Shown piece by piece: positions 33,901 to 42,118 of a stretch of DNA of 64,000 nt (positions are counted from its first letter, which is position 1; each line of letters opens with the position of its first letter). The stretch comes from Deltaproteobacteria bacterium (GTDB lineage Bacteria; Desulfobacterota; Desulfobulbia; Desulfobulbales; SURF-16), in the NCBI GenBank assembly GCA_016219175.1, contig JACRCD010000028.1:83889-147888 (forward strand), given 5' to 3'. Under the pieces are notes generated by a model that saw only the letters and a list, made by a program, of their open reading frames with translations, ran no database searches and was not told where the DNA came from. The translations under genes were made by a program, and so were the position numbers.

Positions 33901-34599
33901 ACCAAGGACCCGACCGTCATGACCAGCGGCTTCGTTGTCGCCAATATCGGGGCTGACAAACTCAAACCGACCTTGGGCACCGCCTCGGGCATCGCCCTGT
34001 GGACCAATCCGGCGGATGGCAAATCCTATGCCTTCATGGCCTGCGGCCCCAGAGGCGTCGGCGTGGTGGACATCACCGACGTCACCAATATGAAACTGAT
34101 CAAGGTTTTCGAGCCGATCAAACTGGAAGAAGGAAAGGTCGGCGCGGCCGATGGGCAGTGCGTGGACGTCAAGGTGGCCGGCAATTACGCCTACTTCAGC
34201 TATGACAGCTTCGGGGTGGTCTGCTACAATTTGGCCGACCTCACTGCCGCTCTTCCCGCGGGGATTGATCCGACCGAAGTGTGGAACAAGGACACCACCG
34301 GCACTCTGGCGTATGACTACCGGCCGGTGGCGGCCAGCAGATTCAAGCTCCAGTTGGTCCCCGGCTATGAAGAGTGGGGCGGCGGCGCGGTGAAAATGGA
34401 CTACACCCTTGTCAACGGCAAGCTCATTTTTTACGTGGCCTTTGCCGAGGCAGGCGTGCTGAAAATCGACTGGACCGATCCGGCCGCGCCGGTACTGGCC
34501 GGGATCGCGCCCACAGCCGGAGAATGCACCGCCGTCACCATCAGCAACGGCAGATTGTATGTTGCCGACGGCAGTGGCGGCATGCTGTTCTTTAAGTAA
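30916..34599 (+). CDS. Large secreted LVIVD-repeat propeller protein with CarboxypepD-reg-like and Ig-like domains
   Basis: Exported protein of about 1,227 residues. A signal peptide (ending ALAA) precedes two carboxypeptidase-regulatory-like/CnaB-type beta domains (about 30-170), an Ig/PKD-like domain (about 175-285) and a long C-terminal region with LVIVD-type propeller strands such as GIVVVNITNPTAM, GLVIVDNAHIPA, GVGVVDITDVTNMK and GVLKIDWTDPAAPVLA. No CXXCH is present. ATG at 30916 (or 30919) follows AAGGGG; the frame is open further upstream but lacks a ribosome site. LVIVD proteins are secreted or surface-bound and often lie near cytochromes. Function unknown; a surface adhesion or matrix role is inferred. 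The promoter cassette matches that of the gene at 35046. Confidence 0.82.
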   Translation: MMKEMTKWLILIMGMVLGSCFFTATALAANGTLTGKVTIFGTTTAIASAEITAVGAPGTFTATSDAKGDYTLSLAPAAYSVTCAATGYNPATASATIKSKVKTKLNFSLKKATVTTGTITGAVTSTEGGAVIADAAVSLTPGTYATMTGSAGTYTIANVTAGTYTETVAKTGFITATKQVTISAGATTTSNVALSPDLPPSITSLTTTPSTFTEAAVSSVNLTSVITGGAVASYQWSQVQGPKVVLTATSAASASADVSTLSVAVDTEMVFRLSISGTDQTTVSKDVSVFVQPADMYPILGPNVQIGGSTTAVKKFTYSGAEWTIFNIGSRLCVTPIGMTKGPVYSIHAPGFINDIDLVTYNNVNYALLSAGSAGIVVVNITNPTAMLQTGNARINYYQNGITFTEGGGAILIDNEISSIQAPVAALEIDGPTLYIADNEFGIHKTALANLLDAGGPVLEADGTLLIDQDRYTLQYAGENPWGGPVDLRMYGGKLFVCMQELGLGIFDPATLEQIGRYNLYTDTRVLEDWFMTMDVAQTVQRDPVTDEPFVDAYTGMPDYRQTSFELVQVMRNDVVAPTPWADFDRYGKFYYKTQGVDIAEFNGSTIAYIANALGGLTAVDISGYQSATATNFLTGYYLGYVPAVPANGPEQITGTQSQSILPYYGAGMLKESGIIDVKIRGNYAYMTDHFAGLVIVDNAHIPAIGWQNANGPYNNDTDGIPGNHFPDTEFITSYDMAAYDPMDNESMPIWMYQSPCLLATAEIGGHGNRILLMDTMNISGAGSVDLLSCVGAGGFNFIDIVNLNAPVMEDRYSIPVYFPTTEEIGAKVDTTPGQTISIGHAVGIASSEKYLYHADGPHGISAWQIVDAAGYPTDSIHLVANTLQDEYPEIYNNVTIYPASHAANVVFDPIHQVAWSNSSSLGLRRVDISYVEAGLGEVGTPLLLPLQLTDLFEHNGLSGTATGLQYQDHSYDVEIKGNYAFTADGSNGLTVYDMTKDPTVMTSGFVVANIGADKLKPTLGTASGIALWTNPADGKSYAFMACGPRGVGVVDITDVTNMKLIKVFEPIKLEEGKVGAADGQCVDVKVAGNYAYFSYDSFGVVCYNLADLTAALPAGIDPTEVWNKDTTGTLAYDYRPVAASRFKLQLVPGYEEWGGGAVKMDYTLVNGKLIFYVAFAEAGVLKIDWTDPAAPVLAGIAPTAGECTAVTISNGRLYVADGSGGMLFFK

Positions 34600-34622
34600 C
34601 CATACCGCAGTAACCTGGGACA

Positions 34623-34655
34623 GGGCGGGGATTGTTTGCTCCCGCCCTTTTTTTT
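34623..34655 (+). terminator. Rho-independent terminator
   Basis: GGGCGGG-N11-CCCGCCC followed by eight T, about 25 bp after the LVIVD gene. It makes the next gene depend on its own promoter. Confidence 0.9.
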
Positions 34656-34835
34656 GCGCGCAACTCAGGCGGATTTTTATGCCAACCTGAAGACTTCTTT
34701 CCACCTTGCAAGGCGCCCGCCCGGCTGTTCACCCCGGTCAACAGTTTCTGGGCAGTCCATCATCAGCTCCTGCCCCCTTCCCTACCTCGGCAAGCCTCTC
34801 CATTACGGGCTTACCGTTCCGCCCTTACTCGAATT

Positions 34836-34862
34836 GTAAATATTTTGTTTTCGTAAATTCAG
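34836..34862 (+). promoter_or_regulatory. Conserved upstream block, copy 2
   Basis: Near-identical to the block at 30603-30629, with the same GTAAA-flanked TTTTGTTT core and the same distance (48 bp) to the -24 GG. This suggests that a whole promoter cassette was duplicated. Confidence 0.5.
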
Positions 34863-34907
34863 CGAGTTATCTAAAAAATCTCCGGCAAACCGCCTTGCAG
34901 CAAAACC

Positions 34908-34924
34908 TTGGCATTCCTTGTGCT
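34908..34924 (+). promoter_or_regulatory. Putative sigma54 promoter of the anchor-type secreted protein
   Basis: TTGGCATTCCTTGTGCT shows GG-N10-GC and the same core TTGGCATTCC as the promoter at 30677. The expected start is near 34935. Confidence 0.6.
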
Positions 34925-34939
34925 CATCAGGTACGCGGA

Positions 34940-34972
34940 TGCGGCAAATTGTCACAGCGGCAATTTACCGCA
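34940..34972. promoter_or_regulatory. Tandem RegA/RegR-type boxes (sites 7 and 8)
   Basis: TGCGGCAAATTGTCACA (34940-34956) and AGCGGCAATTTACCGCA (34956-34972) share one base, 16 bp centre to centre, as at 30709-30741. They begin about 5 bp after the predicted start of transcription. Confidence 0.6.
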
Positions 34973-35045
34973 GCAAACCATGCCGCGAATGGCCTCATGT
35001 GCCGGGGCCCTTCAAATTACTAAAATGAAGAGGGAGGATTGCCAA

Positions 35046-36536
35046 ATGAAGAAGACAAGAAAACTGATTTCCGCAGCAGTTGCCCTGGGCGCACTGGCCT
35101 CATTCAGTGTAGCCGAGGCGGGACTGATCACCGAATGGGACCAAAGCCATGTTGTGCCCCGCACCCCGACCAATATCGCCGATCCGGGTTTTATTTTTGA
35201 CCAGTACAGCTACGTTGAGCCGGGTTATCTGACCGATCCCGTCACCGGCGCCGTTTCCGCCGGCGGTTTCATGCCGAGCGGCTGGGCCCTGTACAGTGGC
35301 GGCTCAGGCGGTATCTACAATCCGGGCGGAGCCCTGGTCGGCGCCATGACCTGGAAGGAAAGGGATACCCAGGGCCCGGGACTGTCCATCGTCAACGACG
35401 ACGACATCACCCATGAAAACTGCATCATGTCCACCGGCTGGAACCCGGATTCCACCGTGGTGCTTGATCCTTACGGCAACGACATCACCGAGATGAGCGA
35501 CTGGTGGGGTATTGACAAAAAACAATGCTCCGACCCCTTCCAGTCAAGCAAACGTTTCAAGTTGGTCAGCTACGAGCTTGATGCCCCGGTTGACCTGACC
35601 TTCAACGTCCAGAATAACGGCGCCAACGAGGTTTACCGGCTGCTGATGAAATACGGCAACCAGACAGGCTCCAGGGTCACCGGCTTCACCATGCAGCTCG
35701 GTTTCCTTGATGCCAACGGCAACTTCACCGAGGCGGGCCTCGCTGACCCTGTTTCCTTCGCCCCCCGCAGCGGTGTTCCTTACTCCTACACCGTGCCCAG
35801 CACCAGCACCATTCTGAAACAGGGTGAGCTCGACGCCCTCCAGGCCCATGGGCTGTTCGGCGCCCCGGACCAGCACCACACCACCTACGGCTATTTCAAC
35901 CCGTACGTGCGCGCCACCTTCCTGATGACGGCCTACAAGACCCACATCGTGGCCTCGGACCTGTCCCCCGTGCATACGGATCTCTTCGGCGAATGGCTGC
36001 CATCCAACCACCTGAAGGGCGGTCTCTACTTTGATGCGGACAACATCATCTACACCGACAATATTCTCATGGCGAACTGCACGGGCAATTTTGACGAAGA
36101 AGCCGGACAGTCCGGTATCGCCACCGGCGAGTGCAATCAGGCCTGCGCCGATAATCTCGGCTGTGACGCCCCCTGGGTTACCTACCGCCAGTCCGTCAAT
36201 ATCACCATGAATGGTGACGGCACCTGGAACATTCCCGCGGTGGTAGGCGCCGATGTGCGTCAGCCCGTCGCCCTGACCGCCACCGAGCTTGCCGCCATCA
36301 AGGCTAATCCCGCCTGGGCGCCCGCTGACATCGACGACCTGGCCAACGTCAACATCAACGCCTTCGTTAACATCGGCGACCTGCCTTCAGGCAATTTCAC
36401 CCTGCGCCTTACCCCGACCTTTGCCGCAAGCGAGGCAACCACGGAACCGGGAACCACCGGACCGGCGGAATTTTTTGTCACCCCGGCAACGACTACCTAT
36501 CCCGTTACCATCACTGCCCCAAGCACGGTTATTTAA
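35046..36536 (+). CDS. Secreted protein, resembles choice-of-anchor F family
   Basis: Exported protein of 496 residues. A signal peptide ends VAEA. The mature part starts GLITEWDQSHV, and segments such as PGLSIVNDDDITHENCIMSTGW recall choice-of-anchor F proteins, a group of secreted proteins with variable C-terminal anchors. I place it there with moderate confidence. The protein is beta-rich with few cysteines (two close pairs near residue 350: CNQAC and NLGC), which may form disulfides, and has no haem motif. No clear sortase, PEP-CTERM or membrane anchor is seen at the C-terminus. ATG at 35046 follows GGGAGG. It has the duplicated promoter cassette and is followed by a small secreted protein gene. 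Confidence 0.72.
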   Translation: MKKTRKLISAAVALGALASFSVAEAGLITEWDQSHVVPRTPTNIADPGFIFDQYSYVEPGYLTDPVTGAVSAGGFMPSGWALYSGGSGGIYNPGGALVGAMTWKERDTQGPGLSIVNDDDITHENCIMSTGWNPDSTVVLDPYGNDITEMSDWWGIDKKQCSDPFQSSKRFKLVSYELDAPVDLTFNVQNNGANEVYRLLMKYGNQTGSRVTGFTMQLGFLDANGNFTEAGLADPVSFAPRSGVPYSYTVPSTSTILKQGELDALQAHGLFGAPDQHHTTYGYFNPYVRATFLMTAYKTHIVASDLSPVHTDLFGEWLPSNHLKGGLYFDADNIIYTDNILMANCTGNFDEEAGQSGIATGECNQACADNLGCDAPWVTYRQSVNITMNGDGTWNIPAVVGADVRQPVALTATELAAIKANPAWAPADIDDLANVNINAFVNIGDLPSGNFTLRLTPTFAASEATTEPGTTGPAEFFVTPATTTYPVTITAPSTVI

Positions 36537-36611
36537 ATCCGGACAGTGAGGGAAGCCGTATCAAGCGCGCATGAAGACTGAAAATATTATCCATAAATCG
36601 GAGGACATAAC

Positions 36612-36935
36612 ATGAAATTGGCAAAAATTATCACACTTGCGATTCTCTTCGCTTTTATCTCAGGCGGGATGGCCCTGGCCGCGGGCACAATCAAACGGGG
36701 AGCCAGCACCACCGTTTCCGCCGCAGTGAAAAATACCACAAAAACGAGCATTAAAGCCGCCGTGACGTTGATGGCTTATGATGAGGCCGGCACCAAGGTT
36801 GGTAATCTGTGCAAGAATAATGTCAATCTGCCGAAAGGCGCCTCAACCGTGGTCAAATACACCTGGAAGGCACCCAGCTATAAGACAGGTCTCTATTGGA
36901 CCTCGAAGGTAAACACCCAAAACTACTGTGAGTGA
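36612..36935 (+). CDS. Small secreted beta-rich protein
   Basis: Protein of 107 residues with a clear signal peptide (ending ALAA) and GGAGG 7-8 nt before its ATG. The mature part of about 83 residues shows alternating strands (TTVSAAVKNTTKTSIKAAVTL, in two parts) and looks like a single Ig-type domain; it has two cysteines that could pair. It lies 76 bp after the anchor-type gene in the same direction and is probably a partner expressed with it. No family recognised. Confidence 0.65.
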   Translation: MKLAKIITLAILFAFISGGMALAAGTIKRGASTTVSAAVKNTTKTSIKAAVTLMAYDEAGTKVGNLCKNNVNLPKGASTVVKYTWKAPSYKTGLYWTSKVNTQNYCE

Positions 36936-37065
36936 GGGGTACCCGCTTCATGATGACTGTCATTGACAACCGCGGTCCCTTTGGATATTGACTCCATCCG
37001 GTCCCTCGCCGGTCCGCGACTCTCCCGCGGCCGGTGAGGGGTTTCTGCCAGGAGGAGATACAGCC

Positions 37066-37866
37066 ATGAAGGTGAAAGTTGATGCGATAGCCGCCTACAC
37101 ACTCTTTGGCTTTATCATGGCGTTTTTTACCATCATTGTCATCCGGTTCCCCATGGGGAACATCTGGATCACCTCCGAGGGGCTGCCGGGCGACTGGCTG
37201 CGGTTCTATTTTTATGTCATCGCGCTTTTCTTTTCCGCCAGGCTTGCCCTGGCCAAATCACGTTACCGTTTTTTTTTCGCCGTCCTGGGTCTGGCCTGCC
37301 TCTATGCGGCGGGGGAGGAGATATCCTGGGGCCAGAGACTGCTTGACATCGCCACTCCCGGTTTTCCCAGCCATCAAAACCTCCGGCAGGCAACCAATCT
37401 CCGCCACTTCTTCACCGGCCCGCATGGCGCCGTGCCGCAGCGCGCTATTGAAGTTCTGCAGGCCGGCGCCTTCATCGTTTACGGCGTTATCTTTCCGCTT
37501 GAGCTGCGCATCGGCTCGAGACCGGCCGTGTGGATCAATAGACTTGGCATTCCCGCCCCGCCTCTCTATCTATGGCCTTTTTTTACCGCCAGCGCCCTGC
37601 TTAAGCTAGGCATCTTCACCTTTACCGAGCCGGGATTAGCCGATATTTTTCTTTCGCCGGCCCTGGCCATACTTACCTGCCATTTCTGGCTCCGCCGGCA
37701 AGGCAGGGATAAAAGAAGCGCGGTCCGGCCACGACATCTTGGGGCGGCAATACTGCTGATCTGTGTTATTGGGATGGGACTTGCGGCGGCGACCAGCCTT
37801 GTCAGCGGCAAAATAGTCCGGCTGAAAGCCGAGCTGCATACGTGGAGCCGGGAAAAACCAAGGTGA
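37066..37866 (+). CDS. Polytopic membrane protein with GEEISWGQR motif
   Basis: Integral membrane protein of 266 residues with about six or seven hydrophobic segments. A conserved loop reads AAGEEISWGQRLL, which I recognise as the hallmark of a widespread but uncharacterised membrane protein family. ATG at 37066 follows GGAGGAG; the frame is open upstream to 36988 but without a ribosome site. It is the last gene on the plus strand before the convergent hrpA. Function unknown. Confidence 0.75.
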   Translation: MKVKVDAIAAYTLFGFIMAFFTIIVIRFPMGNIWITSEGLPGDWLRFYFYVIALFFSARLALAKSRYRFFFAVLGLACLYAAGEEISWGQRLLDIATPGFPSHQNLRQATNLRHFFTGPHGAVPQRAIEVLQAGAFIVYGVIFPLELRIGSRPAVWINRLGIPAPPLYLWPFFTASALLKLGIFTFTEPGLADIFLSPALAILTCHFWLRRQGRDKRSAVRPRHLGAAILLICVIGMGLAAATSLVSGKIVRLKAELHTWSREKPR

Positions 37867-37890
37867 AACGTGAGATGGAATACCCGGCTG

Positions 37891-40800
37891 TTAATTCTCA
37901 ATAGCCCTTTTCGTTTCCTGCCAGAGTTTTTCCAGCCGCTTGGCGGAGATGGGAACCACGGTTTTCAGCTCCTGGGCGAAAAGAGAAACCTTGAATTCCT
38001 CAATCATGGCATCGAATTCCAGGACAAGGCGCAACTGCTCGCAGGTCAGGTTCTGCATCTCAAGCAATTGCCGCAGCCTTTGCTGATGCACCGCCAGCTG
38101 AGTCTCTTTTTCAGCATCCTTGGCCGGATTGAGCATTTTCCGCTCCAGCCGGATGCGAAGGGCCTTCAGGTAGCGGGGAATACGTTTAAGTTTCGCGCCG
38201 TCCACTTCCCGTAAAAAACGGGGAGGCAGGAGACGGGCCACCTCCTGCCTGAAATTGCGGCAATCGTCCGCGGTTACGCCGAGTTTTGTCTTGGTCCAAG
38301 CGGCCTTCAAACCAATACCTTTGTCGGCTGCGCTGTGCGGCTCCTCGCCGTACTCCATGTACTGTCTCGTCGCTGCTCGCTTGCCTTCGCGGTCTTGGTC
38401 TGAATGCAACTTGGGATTAATCCTAGAGGCTTTCTCCATGTCGGAGAGGTAAGCGAGCACCGCCCTTCGTTCCCGCAGCACATCCACCACCAGATCCATG
38501 ATCGCCTTGGCCATGACATGTAAAACCCCACCCTTTACCGTGGCAATGGTCTGCTCAAATTCCTGCCTGGAAGGGATCAGCCCGTCCCGGCATCTGAATA
38601 TCTCGGTCAGGGCAAAGGTTTGCAGATCCTCGTGGAATTGTTCATGGCTGGCGATCCCCTCATAGAGAAACCAGCTTGAGCGGGGCAGAAGCAGATCCTT
38701 TTGCAGCGCCTTGCACTGCGCCGCAAACTGCAAGCAGTACAGGGCGCGCAGCCCCGCCACTGTCTCCCTGGCCCGCTGCTCCGCGTCACCAAACAGACGC
38801 AGGGAGACGCTGCCGTCCCCTTCCGCCAACAGGCCGGGAAAGGCGAAACCGGCCAGCCTGCCATGCTGATCCTTGACGGGGAGACGTTGGGGCACGGCGT
38901 CAAAGTCCCACTCCCGCACCATCTTCTTCTCCCACTGGCTGCGCAGGGTATCCAGATGCGGGACAGGGGAGGACGGGCAGGGAGTTCTGACAAGGGCGGC
39001 AAACTCGCGGCCCCTGGCCACTGCTTTTCCCGCTCCGTCAACCAGCTGGTAGCACATTTTCAGATGCTTGGGCAGCGAGTCCCGGGGCCAGAAGGATCTG
39101 TCGATCTGCTGGCGGAAGCGTCTCATGATCAGCTCCTCAAGCTGCTGATAGAGGGAGCCCTCATAGGGCCGCAGCAGGGTCAGCAGCTCCGCCGCGGTGC
39201 GGGGGATGGGGATCAGATGCCGGCGGATGGATTTGGGCAACCCCTTCAGCAGAAAAACAACCTTCTCAAGCAGCAGGCCGGGCACCAGCCACTCAAATTT
39301 TTCGGCCTGGACATGGCCGGTCAGCTCGGCGGGAATATTGACCGTCACCCCGTCATTTTCCTCGCCGGGCTTAAAAGAATAACTAAGCGGCAGGGTCAGC
39401 TCGCCACAGTGAATCTGCCGGGGGTAATCGGCCAGCTCATCCCGCTCCGGCAGCTGCCTGAGGATATCCTCCCTCTTCATGAGCAGGAAGTCATCCTCCC
39501 GGTGTTTTTTGAGAAGCCGCACCAGCCCTGCCCGGTCAAAGACATCTTCCGGCAGCCGCCCGTCATAAAAATCATGGAGCAAAAAATCATCCACCAGGAT
39601 GTCGCGGCGGCGCATGCGGTCTTCCAGGTCGGACAATTGGGCGATGAGCTGCTGGTTTTTCTCAAGAAAAAGAAAATGGCCGCCGCATTCCCCCTCCACC
39701 AGGGCGGACTGGATAAAGATCTGCCTGGCCTCGCCGGGCTTGATGGGGCCGAAGTTGACGCGCCTCCCCGCCTCAATGACCAGGCCGAAAAGCGTCACCT
39801 TTTCCAGGGCCGTCACCTGCCCATATTTTTTTTCCCAATGCGGGGCGGAATAGCTGCGCCGGCACAAGTTTCCGGCCAGGGGCTCGATCCACTCGGGCTT
39901 GATTGCCGCCACGGTGCGTCCGTAAAGCCTGGAGGTCTCAACCAGCTCCCCGGCCATGATCCAGGTGCCCGCCTTGTTGAACAGGCCGGAACCGGGGAAG
40001 ATCATCAACTCCTTCCCCTGCCCGCCCTGATAGATGTTCTTTTCCTTCTTGAAGCCGATATGGCGGAGATTGCCGCTGAGAATGGCCTGATGGATCCGGT
40101 CGTAGCCCTTGTCGTAGCGTTTCTCCCTCTCCTCTTCACCTTCCGACAGGCAGGATGATTTCAGGAAGTGATGGTGCTCCCTGCTTGAGCCGGCCGAGGC
40201 GAGCTGCGACCAGATCTGCTCGTGGATATCGCGCCATTCCCGCATGCGCTGGTAGGCCAGGAAATTGTTCTTGCAGAACCGGCCCAGGGCGGACCGGCTT
40301 TTTTCCTGGCGGACCAGCTCATCATAGAGGTCCCACAGGTGCAGATAGGTGAGAAAATCCGAACGCCGGGAGCGGAAACGGTTATGGGCCTCATCCGCCT
40401 GCTTGGCATTTTCCGCGGGCCTGATGCGGGGATCCTGGATGCTTAAGGCGGCGGCGATGATCACCATTTCCCGCAGGCAGCCGTTTTCCCTGGCGCTGAC
40501 GATCATGCGGCTGACCCGGGGATCAAGGGGCAGACGGGCCATGGTCTGACCGAGCGGGGTCAGGTTCCTGCCCTGGTCGATGGCGCCAAGCTCCATGAGC
40601 ATATTATAGCCGTCATTGACCGCCCGAGGCGCGGGCGGATCGATAAAGGGGAATTTCCGCGGGCTACCCAGCCTTAACGCGATCATACGCAGGATGACCT
40701 CGGCCAGGTTGGAGCGCACGATCTCGGGCAGGGTGAACTGAGGGCGGCCCAGATAATCCTCTTCACTGTAAAGCCTGACGCAGATACCCGGTCCCACGCG

Positions 40801-41850
40801 GCCGCAGCGGCCGGCCCGCTGGTCACAGCTGGCCCGGGATATGGCGGTCACCGGCAGTTTGGTGGTGCCGGCCCTGACATTATACGATGAGATGCGGGCC
40901 AGACCGGTATCCACCACATAGCGAATACCGGGCACGGTGACGGATGTTTCCGCCACATTGGTGCTCACCACGATCTTGCGGGACGAACTTTTTTTGAAGA
41001 TGCGGTTCTGGTCGGGACCGGAAAGACGGCCGAAAAGGGGCAGAATCTCCGGCTCCCGCTCTTTAATGCCGAGGCGCGGTCCGTCATTTCTGAAGCGCTT
41101 GTCCAGCAACTCAGCCGTGTCGCGGATATCCCGCTCCGTGGGCATGAAGACCAGCATGTCGCCCCCGGCCGGGGAAGAGCGGCAGAGGTCAAGCACCGCT
41201 TCAACCGCCTGCTCCACATAGCCGAGCTCCTGACCCGTCGCCTCGCCCGCTTCATCCCTGTTTTGCAGGGCGTAGCGGATCTCCACCGGATAGGTGCGCC
41301 CGCTCACCTCGATGACCGGCGCCGTATCATAGGCCCGGGAAAACTTCTCCGTATCAATGGTGGCCGAGGTGATGATCAACTTGAGGTCCACTCTTTTCAC
41401 GATGAGCTTTTTTAATATGCCCAGCAGAAAATCAATATTAAGGCTTCTCTCATGAGCCTCATCGATAATAATGGTATCATAGGCCTGCAGGGTGCGGTCG
41501 GACTGGGTCTCGGCCAGCAGAATGCCGTCGGTCATGAATTTGATGCGGGTCGAGTGCCCGGTGTGATCGCTGAAACGGATCTTGTAGCCGACCAGACCGC
41601 CCAGGGCGCCAAGCTCCTCGCGCACCCTGGCGGCCACCGAGGTTGCCGCCAGCCGCCGGGGCTGGGTGCAGCCGATCAGCTTTTTTTTGCCCCGGCCGGC
41701 CTCCAGGCACATCTTCGGGATCTGGGTGCTCTTTCCTGACCCCGTGTCACCGGCAATGATCAACACCTGATTGGCGCGTATTGCCTCGATGATGCGTTCT
41801 TTTTCAGAGGTAATGGGCAGAATGGGCGGATAGGATATGGAATTTCTCAT
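37891..41850 (-). CDS. hrpA: ATP-dependent RNA helicase HrpA
   Basis: DEAH-box RNA helicase of 1,319 residues, the normal length for HrpA. Walker A GDTGSGKST lies at 34-42 and the DEAH box at 130-133, followed by SAT, a helicase C-terminal domain with QRAGRCGR, the HA2 and OB regions, and the long HrpA-specific C-terminal domain. HrpA resolves stalled ribosomes and remodels mRNA in the cytoplasm in E. coli. It is a single gene, convergent with the membrane protein gene, with a divergent gene (actin-like ATPase) on its 5' side. Nothing unusual in the sequence. Confidence 0.96.
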   Translation of the reverse strand: MRNSISYPPILPITSEKERIIEAIRANQVLIIAGDTGSGKSTQIPKMCLEAGRGKKKLIGCTQPRRLAATSVAARVREELGALGGLVGYKIRFSDHTGHSTRIKFMTDGILLAETQSDRTLQAYDTIIIDEAHERSLNIDFLLGILKKLIVKRVDLKLIITSATIDTEKFSRAYDTAPVIEVSGRTYPVEIRYALQNRDEAGEATGQELGYVEQAVEAVLDLCRSSPAGGDMLVFMPTERDIRDTAELLDKRFRNDGPRLGIKEREPEILPLFGRLSGPDQNRIFKKSSSRKIVVSTNVAETSVTVPGIRYVVDTGLARISSYNVRAGTTKLPVTAISRASCDQRAGRCGRVGPGICVRLYSEEDYLGRPQFTLPEIVRSNLAEVILRMIALRLGSPRKFPFIDPPAPRAVNDGYNMLMELGAIDQGRNLTPLGQTMARLPLDPRVSRMIVSARENGCLREMVIIAAALSIQDPRIRPAENAKQADEAHNRFRSRRSDFLTYLHLWDLYDELVRQEKSRSALGRFCKNNFLAYQRMREWRDIHEQIWSQLASAGSSREHHHFLKSSCLSEGEEEREKRYDKGYDRIHQAILSGNLRHIGFKKEKNIYQGGQGKELMIFPGSGLFNKAGTWIMAGELVETSRLYGRTVAAIKPEWIEPLAGNLCRRSYSAPHWEKKYGQVTALEKVTLFGLVIEAGRRVNFGPIKPGEARQIFIQSALVEGECGGHFLFLEKNQQLIAQLSDLEDRMRRRDILVDDFLLHDFYDGRLPEDVFDRAGLVRLLKKHREDDFLLMKREDILRQLPERDELADYPRQIHCGELTLPLSYSFKPGEENDGVTVNIPAELTGHVQAEKFEWLVPGLLLEKVVFLLKGLPKSIRRHLIPIPRTAAELLTLLRPYEGSLYQQLEELIMRRFRQQIDRSFWPRDSLPKHLKMCYQLVDGAGKAVARGREFAALVRTPCPSSPVPHLDTLRSQWEKKMVREWDFDAVPQRLPVKDQHGRLAGFAFPGLLAEGDGSVSLRLFGDAEQRARETVAGLRALYCLQFAAQCKALQKDLLLPRSSWFLYEGIASHEQFHEDLQTFALTEIFRCRDGLIPSRQEFEQTIATVKGGVLHVMAKAIMDLVVDVLRERRAVLAYLSDMEKASRINPKLHSDQDREGKRAATRQYMEYGEEPHSAADKGIGLKAAWTKTKLGVTADDCRNFRQEVARLLPPRFLREVDGAKLKRIPRYLKALRIRLERKMLNPAKDAEKETQLAVHQQRLRQLLEMQNLTCEQLRLVLEFDAMIEEFKVSLFAQELKTVVPISAKRLEKLWQETKRAIEN

Positions 41851-42118
41851 GAATTAAACGATAAATATTTGAAACAAAGTAAGAATTTTGTTTATAATCG
41901 AAGATTGATACTATATATAAAGGAATCTACCAGTCTAGCAGCAAAATTATACGAAATATTTTCGCTTCTACAAGGTATATTGTGGTAGCAGGTAACAGCC
42001 AATGTCGCAATTCAAAAAAAAGAAAAAACACATGGCCATGAATCGCTTTTCGCCGCCGCCTGCCACAAACGTAATGCAAACAAGTCCCGATACAGAAGAA
42101 GAGGAAGGGGGAACAAGC

